Below the pieces are notes generated by a model. It was not told the DNA's origin. It was given only the letters and a program-made list of their open reading frames with translations, and ran no database searches. Below, one piece after another: positions 1 to 5,468 of a stretch of DNA of 5,468 nt (positions within the stretch are counted from its first letter, which is position 1; each line of letters begins with the position of its first letter). Source of the stretch: Betaproteobacteria bacterium (GTDB taxonomy: Bacteria; Pseudomonadota; Gammaproteobacteria; Burkholderiales; Sulfuriferulaceae); assembly GCA_003455595.1 (NCBI GenBank), contig DMQT01000080.1, forward strand, positions 1 to 5,468, given 5' to 3'. The position numbers and the translations under genes were made by a program.

Positions 1-8
1 GAATATTA

Positions 9-14
9 TATAAT
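9..14 (+). promoter_or_regulatory. Possible sigma-70 -10 box (weakly supported)
   Basis: A perfect TATAAT hexamer lies in the AT-rich left end of the window. A matching -35 element would fall just outside the window, so it cannot be tested. Because the surrounding 23 bases are almost entirely A and T, the match may be chance, or may simply reflect an AT-rich region upstream of the sigma-54 promoter. It would be a secondary promoter for the PEP-CTERM gene. Confidence 0.2.
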
Positions 15-23
15 TAATATATC

Positions 24-39
24 TGGCATGGTGTGTGCT
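24..39 (+). promoter_or_regulatory. Sigma-54 (RpoN) -24/-12 promoter of the PEP-CTERM gene
   Basis: The sequence TGGCATGGTGTGTGCT fits the RpoN consensus TGGCACGNNNNTTGCW. The invariant GG (25-26) and GC (37-38) have the required 12-base offset, and only two of the twelve specified positions differ (C to T at 29, T to G at 35). The predicted transcript would start near position 50, giving a leader of about 68 bases. Sigma-54 promoters need an enhancer-binding activator; its sites would lie upstream of the window. In PEP-CTERM systems PrsR is an activator of this class, and PrsT-type genes lie on the other strand here. The link to PrsR is inference. Confidence 0.72.
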
Positions 40-51
40 TTATGTTTGTGC

Positions 52-79
52 GTAAGCGGTAAGTTCGTAACCGGCTTAC
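52..79 (+). promoter_or_regulatory. Stem-loop at the 5' end of the leader RNA
   Basis: Bases 52-60 can pair with 70-79 to form a nine-base-pair stem with a single bulged G at 73 and a loop at 61-69. If transcription starts near position 50 as the sigma-54 promoter predicts, the hairpin sits at the extreme 5' end of the mRNA. Such 5' hairpins often protect abundant mRNAs from decay. It ends 25 bases before the ribosome binding site, so it does not occlude it. No known riboswitch fold was recognised. A competing six-base-pair stem, 58-63 with 75-80, is also possible. Confidence 0.35.
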
Positions 80-104
80 CAAGTTATTCAAGCGCAATTC
101 TACC

Positions 105-110
105 AAGGAG
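105..110 (+). promoter_or_regulatory. Ribosome binding site that fixes the start at 118
   Basis: AAGGAG lies seven bases before the ATG at 118, which is near-ideal spacing. This selects 118 over the upstream in-frame ATG at 28, which lies inside the sigma-54 promoter, and over the in-frame ATG at 130, which would be 19 bases away. Confidence 0.85.
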
Positions 111-117
111 AAACATA

Positions 118-960
118 ATGAAAGTTACGATGAACAAAACACTGCTGGCTGTTGCCATGACTGCAACGCTGGGTGTTGTTAGCGGCAGTGCTTCGGCAGC
201 GCTGTTTAACCCATTTCAAGTCACTGAAACAAATAGCGCTACGAATCCTACTGGCGCGCAAGCCAATGTAATCAATGGCGCTGGTAAAATTACGGGTAAT
301 TATGTAGAAGACGTCACGTTTGTTGGTGGTACTTCCGGAACGTTCACGACCGCAATTCTATGGAATGCAGGTCAGTTTGTGGCTACAAATGGTTCAACGG
401 TATTGCCCAGCCAGATTGGTCTCGCTGTTCAACCTACGACCAATTACGGGCTTTATGCTCTACTGACAGGTAGCGGTACTTATGCACCGGGTGTGAATCC
501 GGGTACTAGCGTATTTACATTTAACGCGGGCGGCAGTCTTGCGGCTTGGATCGACCCCGGCCAAACTACCACTTTCAGCGGTACTTCAGTGGCGTCGATT
601 GGCGGCGGTACTGCTGACTATCTGATTGCAAACGGCGCGGTAAAGAGTGGTTTTGGTACGCTGGATCCTACCTTGCCAACTTGTGTGAGTGGCGGCGGTA
701 TCAACTGCGGCAGCTTTGGTACGACGACCAGCTTTATTCTGACAGCGCTGGGTCAGAACTACTTTACAGGCCCTGTCCCGTTCTACAACCTGTCGTTCCA
801 GTCCGGTCAGTTCGACAACTTTACGCCCTCCGGCACCCAGCAAATTTCTGGTTCATTGGATGCAAGCTTCGGTAGCGTACCTGAGCCTGCTAGCTTGGCA
901 TTGATGGGCATTGGTCTAATGGGGCTGGCTGCAAGCGTGCGTCGCCGCAAGCAAGCCTGA
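118..960 (+). CDS. pepA: PEP-CTERM sorting-domain protein, flocculation-associated PepA-like
   Basis: This is a secreted 280-residue protein for exosortase-dependent sorting. It opens with a Sec signal peptide: a basic start, a hydrophobic core, and an ASA/A cleavage site after residue 27. The middle is rich in Gly, Thr, Ser and Asn, as expected for a beta-rich matrix protein. It has features I associate with the Zoogloea-type PepA family: a GQF segment near residue 85, YGLYALL near 110, WIDPGQ near 144, ADYLIANG near 166, and LTALGQNYF followed by PFYNL and FDNFTP between about 208 and 237. The C-terminus is a textbook PEP-CTERM signal: VPEP at 254-257, a membrane segment to about 274, then RRRK at 275-278. 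It has only two cysteines, C189 and C197. Known for the family: PepA helps cells flocculate by interacting with exopolysaccharide. The PEP-CTERM call is near certain; the PepA subfamily is from memory of conserved motifs. This pepA is unrelated to leucyl aminopeptidase. A sigma-54 promoter precedes it and a strong terminator follows. Confidence 0.9.
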   Translation: MKVTMNKTLLAVAMTATLGVVSGSASAALFNPFQVTETNSATNPTGAQANVINGAGKITGNYVEDVTFVGGTSGTFTTAILWNAGQFVATNGSTVLPSQIGLAVQPTTNYGLYALLTGSGTYAPGVNPGTSVFTFNAGGSLAAWIDPGQTTTFSGTSVASIGGGTADYLIANGAVKSGFGTLDPTLPTCVSGGGINCGSFGTTTSFILTALGQNYFTGPVPFYNLSFQSGQFDNFTPSGTQQISGSLDASFGSVPEPASLALMGIGLMGLAASVRRRKQA

Positions 961-987
961 TCTGCCTAGTAGCCTGCTGCTAGTTTA

Positions 988-1023
988 AAAAAGCCCCGGG
1001 GCGATGATGCTCCGGGGCTTTTT
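988..1023 (+). terminator. Strong rho-independent terminator, probably bidirectional
   Basis: The arm 988-1002 pairs with 1009-1023, with a GC-rich core (GCCCCGG against CCGGGGC), one G-T wobble and a six-base loop. It ends in a run of five T, then G, then four more T. It begins 28 bases after the PEP-CTERM stop codon. The left arm starts with six A (987-992), which become a U tract when read from the minus strand. The same hairpin can therefore stop transcripts arriving from the convergent TPR operon. Confidence 0.93.
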
Positions 1024-1098
1024 GTTTTATTGCTGGTCGGCAGGTTATGGAAGCGTTCTGACTATAAACCCAAGTGCAGATTCATGTGCCTGCAGTAA

Positions 1099-1287
1099 TG
1101 CTGTGTCCGTATTGCATCTTTTATCAGGCGCTTGTGGCAAAGGGTTGGATACCTTCAATGGTTGCACCGAGATTATTGGCTGTTCGTATGGTTGACGGTA
1201 GTTATCACGCCGGTGGCACTGATTGCAGATGCGGATGCCAAGAAGTCAAATGCTTCATATGGTCCCCAAATGCAATATAGCCGTTGA
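1099..1287 (+). other. Coding-like stretch: possible small membrane protein or gene remnant
   Basis: After an in-frame stop at 1096-1098 the frame stays open for 62 codons and ends in TGA at 1285-1287. The translation has an unusually protein-like layout. A basic and aromatic segment (FIRRLWQRVGYLQWLHRDYW) is followed by a hydrophobic stretch, LFVWLTVVITPVALIA, then a polar tail beginning DADAKKSNASYG. That is the arrangement of a single-pass membrane protein with the N-terminus inside. There is no ATG near the beginning. The only plausible starts are ATT at 1111 or TTG at 1132, and neither has a good ribosome binding site. An ATG at 1098 is out of frame and would need a one-base loss to join it. 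It could be a frameshifted remnant, a leaderless small gene, or chance. I do not recognise the family. Confidence 0.22.
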
Positions 1288-1326
1288 GAACAAACTGTCG
1301 ATCCAGTTGCTGCTTTCAGGATAACA

Positions 1327-1342
1327 GTGGCGATTGCGCCAC
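1327..1342 (-). terminator. Possible weak terminator of the minus-strand TPR operon
   Basis: GTGGCG at 1327-1332 pairs perfectly with CGCCAC at 1337-1342 around a four-base loop. It lies 23 bases beyond the stop codon of the minus-strand TPR gene. Read on the minus strand, the stem is followed by only a weak T-containing stretch (TGTTAT). It may act as a weak or rho-assisted terminator or as a 3'-end stabiliser, with the strong hairpin at 988-1023 as backup. Confidence 0.35.
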
Positions 1343-1365
1343 CATAAGCGGGTCAGTATTCCTCC

Positions 1366-4146
1366 CTATTGTGTGATTTGTTTTTGCAGGGTCATTGCAT
1401 CATTGCGTTCGGCGAAGGGCTGTTTGGCTGCCACAATATTTTGCAGGATGGTTCTGGCCTTGCCAGAGTTGCCTGTTTTGACTAGTGCCACTGCCAAGTG
1501 GTATTGCACCGAGGATGAATGCGTCAGCGCATTGGCTGCTAAAGTCAGCGGAGCCAGTGCCGCGCCAAACTGTCCCTGCTGTACCAGCCCCCATCCATAA
1601 GTGTCTGCAACAACAGGATTGTCGGGCTGTAATGAAAATGCCTTCTTGGCATAGTTAAATGCAGAAGGGTCATTTTGCGTCTGTAGCAAAGCTGCCAGAT
1701 TGTTGAGCGCTTCCACATTATTGGGAGCCGCTTGCACGACCAGCCGGTAGAGAGCGATGGCTTGGTTGTTCTGGTGCTGGCTGAGGTAGGTGCTGGCCAG
1801 ATACATGCGGAATGCCATATCGTCAGGGTGCGCTTTCAGCCAGCTTTGGGCGACCTGTTCTGCATTGGCTGTTTGTCCGGCCCGCATCAGTGCAAGGTGG
1901 TAAGTGGCTGCGGTATCACGGGATGGTGCCATCTGCAGCGCTTTGGCCTGGGCTTGTAGTGCAAGCTCGGGTTGCTTGAGCCTGCCCTGTAATTCAGCCT
2001 CCAGATTGTAGCCAACCGGGGATTTTGGATTGGCTGATTGGATTATTCTGGTTTCCTTGAGTGCGGCATCACCTTGTCCTTTGGCCATGTAAATACCGGC
2101 CAGCGCGATATGCGCATCGCGATAATTGGGCGCAATCATGATCGCTTTTTGCAAGGATTGCAGTGCCTCATTCATGTTGCCTGCTGCACGTTGTGCCCAC
2201 CCGAGCTGATACCAGGTAGCTGGCGAACTGGGTTGCAGGTTGGCGAGACTGGTGTAGGTGTCGATGGCTTCTTTTTGGCGTCCTGCCGCAAGCTGTGCCT
2301 GTCCGAGGTTGTCAAGAAACCCAGGGTCTTGAGCATGGGTACGGGCTGCCTTCTGCGCGATTTCAAGTGCCAGTTGTGGCTGATGAGCATTGCGTATGTA
2401 GAAGCTGCTCAACATGACCACCGGCTCAAGCGCATTGGGCTGCTTCTGTATGGCGCTCTTGAGGTCGGCGACATAGCTGGCTTGATCGCCAAGCGCCAAA
2501 TCTACTCGTGCCTGCCCCAGCATCGCGCCTAGGTTATCAGGTGATTTTGCCAAAATATTCTTGAAGCGCTGACGCGCTTGCGCGGGCAGCTTTTCAGCGA
2601 TGTCGAGGTCTGCCAGCGCGCCTGCACCCGCCAGGAAGTTTGCGTCTATCGCCAAACTGCGTTCAAAGGCAGCACGCGCAGCAACGGGGTTACGCTGCAG
2701 CAGGTAAACCCGACCCATAAGCAGGTAAGACATAGGGTTCTTCGGCTGCGCCACCGCCATTTTTTGCAAAGTCGTCAGGGCGCCTTTGAGGTCGGCCTTG
2801 GCAGCTTGGGCCGAAGCCAGCAGGAGGTATGCTTGGGTCTCTTGTGGATTATCCGTGATAGCGGATTCCAGTCCGCTGATACCCTGCTGGTTGCCTGTCA
2901 GCAACTGGTTGCTCGCCAGTGTGGTGCGGATGCTTGAGTCTTTTGGATCCAGCTTACTGGCTTGATTCAGATACGCCATCCCCTTGGCGTAGTCACCCTG
3001 ATTAAGCACGATCTGACCAGCCAGCAAAAAGGCTTTCGGATTGCTTCCCTGTGCCAGCAAGGGATCGAGTGTTTTCAGTGCATCGTCATAGGCATTCATG
3101 CGTAACTGGGTCGCTGCGAGCAGCAAGCGTGCTTCAGGCAAGTCGGCGATGGCCAGCACCTTGTGGAAACTGCTCAACGCAATCTCGTCGTGCCGGGCGG
3201 CGTAATTGACCGTGCCGAATAACAGTTGTGCCTGCAGGCTGTTAGGGTCGGCACGCAAAATTTGTTGTAGCAAGTCTGTGGCGTTGTCGTACTTGCCCTG
3301 GTCGTAATTGACATAGGCTTGTAAATACAGAGTCAGATAGGCGTGCGGGCGTATTTGCTTGAGCCGGGTAATTTCCTTGTCGGCAGCAGCAGTCTGCTTG
3401 AGCGACAACAAGGTCATGGCCTTGAAAGCGATCGCGGTGAAATCGTCCGGGTTGACCTTGAGTGCCTGGCTGTAGGCAGCCAGAGCTTGCTGTGGCAGAT
3501 TTTGTGCACGGTACACGTCACCCAGTAAATACCAGGCATCCATAAGAGCAGGATCAAGTGAGGTGGCTTTTTGGATCGTAGCCAGTGCCTGTGCCGACTG
3601 ACCAGCAGTGTATTCGCACTTGGCTCGCCCTAGATATACAGGCGCATAGCCAGCGTCGGCCTTGATGGCCTGTTCAAACAGCGGACAGCTCTCATCTTTT
3701 TTGCCTGAGGCAAACAAGGCATTGCCGCGAATTTCAAAAATCTGTGCCAGCACATTCGGCGCTTCCTTGCCGGTGGGTTGGAGCTTGTTCAATACGTTGT
3801 CGTAGTCGCCTTTCATCAGCCAGGCGCGTGCCAATGGGATACGGATGCTGTCAGGATTGATCCCCAGTTGTACCGCGCGACTGAGTTGAGTTTCGGCATC
3901 ACTGCCCTGATTTTGTTTCAGGTATATCAAGCCCAGTAGCCAGCGTGCCTGTGCGTCATCGGGGGATTTTTGCAAGGCGTTCTTGAGTTCGATGACGCTG
4001 GCTTTGAGATCTCCCTTGTTTTCGAAATCCTTGGCACGCTGGATACGTTCTTGTGCAGTCAGATTTCCATCCTGGTTGCAGCCGGTAAGCACAGGAACAG
4101 CTAACAAAGCGAGAAGCAGCGTGGCATGTATGGGTTTCAATTGCAT
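1366..4146 (-). CDS. prsT: PEP-CTERM system TPR-repeat lipoprotein PrsT
   Basis: This is a 926-residue protein built almost wholly of tetratricopeptide repeats. It begins with a lipoprotein signal: a hydrophobic stretch from residue 8, then the lipobox LTGC with the lipidated cysteine at 23. The next residue is Asn rather than Asp, so outer-membrane localisation is expected. The N-terminal region has the PrsT-like pattern of a repeat around residues 47-62 (KASVIELKNALQKSPD), followed by AQARWLLG. More than twenty TPR-type helix pairs run to the C-terminus, with helix-capping motifs such as DNP and DDA. Length is close to the usual size of about 900 residues. PrsT is the TPR component found with the PrsK histidine kinase and PrsR regulator in PEP-CTERM loci; its exact biochemical job is not settled. 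The start is supported by a lipoprotein signal and a GGAG site. Two cysteines, C154 and C177, lie in neighbouring repeats, which is uncommon for an exported TPR protein. The upstream gene is 32 bases away, so the two are probably co-transcribed. Confidence 0.9.
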   Translation of the reverse strand: MQLKPIHATLLLALLAVPVLTGCNQDGNLTAQERIQRAKDFENKGDLKASVIELKNALQKSPDDAQARWLLGLIYLKQNQGSDAETQLSRAVQLGINPDSIRIPLARAWLMKGDYDNVLNKLQPTGKEAPNVLAQIFEIRGNALFASGKKDESCPLFEQAIKADAGYAPVYLGRAKCEYTAGQSAQALATIQKATSLDPALMDAWYLLGDVYRAQNLPQQALAAYSQALKVNPDDFTAIAFKAMTLLSLKQTAAADKEITRLKQIRPHAYLTLYLQAYVNYDQGKYDNATDLLQQILRADPNSLQAQLLFGTVNYAARHDEIALSSFHKVLAIADLPEARLLLAATQLRMNAYDDALKTLDPLLAQGSNPKAFLLAGQIVLNQGDYAKGMAYLNQASKLDPKDSSIRTTLASNQLLTGNQQGISGLESAITDNPQETQAYLLLASAQAAKADLKGALTTLQKMAVAQPKNPMSYLLMGRVYLLQRNPVAARAAFERSLAIDANFLAGAGALADLDIAEKLPAQARQRFKNILAKSPDNLGAMLGQARVDLALGDQASYVADLKSAIQKQPNALEPVVMLSSFYIRNAHQPQLALEIAQKAARTHAQDPGFLDNLGQAQLAAGRQKEAIDTYTSLANLQPSSPATWYQLGWAQRAAGNMNEALQSLQKAIMIAPNYRDAHIALAGIYMAKGQGDAALKETRIIQSANPKSPVGYNLEAELQGRLKQPELALQAQAKALQMAPSRDTAATYHLALMRAGQTANAEQVAQSWLKAHPDDMAFRMYLASTYLSQHQNNQAIALYRLVVQAAPNNVEALNNLAALLQTQNDPSAFNYAKKAFSLQPDNPVVADTYGWGLVQQGQFGAALAPLTLAANALTHSSSVQYHLAVALVKTGNSGKARTILQNIVAAKQPFAERNDAMTLQKQITQ

Positions 4147-4151
4147 GATGA

Positions 4152-4155
4152 CTCC
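4152..4155 (-). promoter_or_regulatory. Ribosome binding site of prsT
   Basis: Read on the minus strand, GGAG lies five bases before the ATG at 4146. It sits within the 32-base gap after the upstream stop codon. That gap leaves little room for a separate promoter, which supports a shared transcript. Confidence 0.7.
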
Positions 4156-4178
4156 ATCGGGTGTGAATTAAGTCAAGC

Positions 4179-5468
4179 TTAATGTGTAGCAGTCTGTAAC
4201 TGTTTGAATAGCGCGCGCGCTTCGGTTTCTTTTGAGAAGGCGATGCCACTGTCAAATAAGCGCTGCAATTCGCCACGCGCCCGCGTGGCATCGCCGGACT
4301 GCGCCAGCGCCTGGGCGTAATGGAACTGAATCTCGGCATTGTCGGGCGCTTTCGATTGCGCCTGTTGCAGCAGCTGCACGGCGCGCTGTGGCTTGCCTTG
4401 TGCCATCAGTATGCCCGCCAGCGTATCCATCACGGCTGGATTATCCGGGGCTGCTTTGAGTGCGCGTTCGGCGTAATCGAGTGCGCGGGGATCCTTGACG
4501 CTTTGCAGGCTAAAAGCGTAGTTGTTCAGGATCAGTACATTGCTGGGGTATTTTTGCACCAGCACAGCAAAATTCTGATTGGCGAGTGCGTAGTCGTTGC
4601 GGTTCATCGCGCTTTGCGCCAGATAGAGGCGACTTTCAGTATCAGCAGGATGTGCATTGAGCCAGGCGAGCAAGCGCGCGTCGGCTACGGCGGCGGTGCC
4701 GATCTGTGTCTGCGCCTGATGGATTTTGATGGCTATTGCGCCACTGTTCTGTAACCGCCAGCCGCTTTCGTATTTGGCCAGTGCCAAAGTGGGTTGTTTT
4801 TGCAGCATCAATACATCGCCTTCAAGTATCCAGCCGACCGGCGCTTGCGGCAATTGCTGCTGCACTTTGCGTGCAGTCTGTAGCGCCTCGGCGTAACGCC
4901 CGCTCTTGGCATCGAGGCCTATCAATGCCACTTCTGCATCGATAAAGGCAGGCTGCAATTGCAAGGCACGATTGAGCGAGGCGCGGGCATTGTCAGTTTG
5001 TTTGAGCTGGGTTTGCACGGTCGCTAGACGCACTTGGGCAGCGGCCGACTGCGGTGCCGTCTCAGTGAGTTTCTGGAAGCTCGCAAGCGCATTGTCTTTG
5101 TCACCCGCAGCCAGTTGTGCGTTGCCCAGCATGTCCAGCACAGCTGGATTGTTGGGGTTGGCGATACGTGCTTCGCGCACCAGCACCAGCGCCTTGGCCG
5201 GGTCATTTTTACGCAGATAATAATCAGCCAGCAACAGGCGTGGTTGCACCGCGTCCGGCGCGGCCTTGGCAGCGCGTTCAAGCCAGCTCAGATAATCTTT
5301 TTCCTGACCTGCCTGCGCTGAGAGTTGTGCCAGCGCCAGCATGGCCTGGCTGTTGTTGGCATCGTGCTGGAGCAAGGTTTCGAAACGCGTGCGCGCGGCG
5401 GCGGGTTTTTTGTCCTGCAAATCAAGTTGTGCCAAGTTGGCCGCTGCCGGAAAGAAATCGGGCTTGAT
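4179..5468 (-). CDS. Second PrsT-like TPR protein, C-terminal part (N-terminus beyond window)
   Basis: The frame is open to the right edge, so this gene is cut by the window; 429 residues are visible. The apparent start at 5435 is only an internal TTG: the 11 codons before it continue a TPR helix (IKPDFFPAAAN then LAQLDLQDKKPAAAR). The visible part is TPR repeats throughout, with no signal or membrane segment. It aligns end to end with residues about 499-926 of the downstream PrsT with only small gaps. Landmarks include QAQLAAG against NAQLAAG, SPVGYNLE against APVGWILE, and a shared final repeat (FNYAKKAFSLQPDNPVVADT against LDYAERALKAAPDNPAVMDT). I counted 30 identities in one stretch of 100 aligned residues. 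It is therefore a full PrsT-type paralog, not merely another TPR protein. By eye it is more GC-rich than its neighbour. Expect about 500 more residues, with a signal sequence, to the right. Confidence 0.82.
   Translation of the reverse strand: MKPDFFPAAANLAQLDLQDKKPAAARTRFETLLQHDANNSQAMLALAQLSAQAGQEKDYLSWLERAAKAAPDAVQPRLLLADYYLRKNDPAKALVLVREARIANPNNPAVLDMLGNAQLAAGDKDNALASFQKLTETAPQSAAAQVRLATVQTQLKQTDNARASLNRALQLQPAFIDAEVALIGLDAKSGRYAEALQTARKVQQQLPQAPVGWILEGDVLMLQKQPTLALAKYESGWRLQNSGAIAIKIHQAQTQIGTAAVADARLLAWLNAHPADTESRLYLAQSAMNRNDYALANQNFAVLVQKYPSNVLILNNYAFSLQSVKDPRALDYAERALKAAPDNPAVMDTLAGILMAQGKPQRAVQLLQQAQSKAPDNAEIQFHYAQALAQSGDATRARGELQRLFDSGIAFSKETEARALFKQLQTATH

Larger units (their letters stand above)
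1024..1365. other. Intergenic region between convergent units, no confident gene
   Basis: About 340 bases separate the strong terminator from the stop codon of the minus-strand TPR gene. I see no tRNA, no insertion-sequence ends and no repeat array. Open frames on the plus strand at 1004-1195 and 1074-1280 have no ribosome binding site, and the first starts inside the terminator hairpin. The region does contain one coding-like stretch (1099-1287) and a small hairpin (1327-1342), both listed separately. It may be ordinary spacer, or the remains of a small gene. Confidence 0.6.

Noticed and set aside
28..117. N-terminal extension of the PEP-CTERM protein from an ATG at 28
   Set aside because: That ATG lies inside the sigma-54 promoter and before the predicted transcript start. 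It has no ribosome binding site, and the extension would bury the signal peptide.
1214..1227. Second sigma-54-like sequence, TGGCAC followed by TTGCA
   Set aside because: The GG and GC elements are only 10 bases apart instead of 12, which sigma-54 does not tolerate, and no confident gene lies downstream on that strand.
1004..1280. Two short plus-strand frames with ATG starts (1004-1195 and 1074-1280)
   Set aside because: The first starts in the terminator loop; neither has a ribosome binding site, and their translations are cysteine-rich without a recognisable pattern.
2038..2937. Plus-strand frames of up to 164 codons antisense to prsT
   Set aside because: They lie wholly opposite a well-supported TPR coding region, and their translations show no domain or signal. 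Long antisense frames are expected opposite such genes.
3956..4339. Minus-strand frame spanning the junction between the two TPR genes
   Set aside because: It overlaps both supported genes out of frame, and its translation is an arginine- and serine-rich shadow sequence.
5433..5435. Start of the upstream TPR gene at 5435
   Set aside because: The codon is TTG, and the frame stays open to the window edge with residues that complete a TPR helix, so it is internal.
1366..5468. The two TPR genes as one gene split by a frameshift
   Set aside because: The downstream gene has its own ribosome binding site and lipoprotein signal, and its C-terminal half duplicates, rather than continues, the upstream protein. 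The upstream protein also ends with its own PrsT-type C-terminus.

Overview
The window looks like a piece of a betaproteobacterial chromosome, from an organism that makes exopolysaccharide and uses the PEP-CTERM/exosortase (XrtA-type) surface-sorting system. Three things point there: a secreted protein ending in a textbook VPEP sorting signal, two large TPR proteins of the PrsT family, and a sigma-54-type promoter. Genus cannot be fixed from the sequence; a floc- or biofilm-forming member of the Betaproteobacteria is an inference from gene content.

Layout. Positions 1-117 hold an AT-rich upstream region, a good -24/-12 (sigma-54) promoter at 24-39, a leader stem-loop at 52-79 and a strong ribosome binding site. 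Positions 118-960 (+) encode a 280-residue PEP-CTERM protein that resembles the flocculation-associated PepA family. A strong bidirectional intrinsic terminator follows at 988-1023. Positions 1024-1365 have no confident gene, but one stretch (1099-1287, +) reads like a small membrane-protein sequence with no normal start. A weak hairpin at 1327-1342 may end the minus-strand transcript. Positions 1366-4146 (-) encode a full-length PrsT-type TPR lipoprotein (926 aa). Only 32 bases separate it from an upstream gene at 4179-5468 (-), which runs off the right edge and is the C-terminal half of a second, diverged PrsT-like TPR protein.

How it fits together. The PEP-CTERM protein would be exported by Sec, recognised through its C-terminal signal by an exosortase encoded elsewhere, and released or displayed with the exopolysaccharide matrix. 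PrsT proteins are the TPR partners of the PrsK/PrsR two-component system in PEP-CTERM loci. PrsR belongs to the sigma-54 activator class, so a sigma-54 promoter on the neighbouring PEP-CTERM gene is what a PrsK-PrsR-RpoN circuit would need. The two transcription units converge on the shared terminator. The main points of interest are the adjacent promoter and regulator-associated genes, and the tandem pair of colinear but strongly diverged PrsT paralogs.
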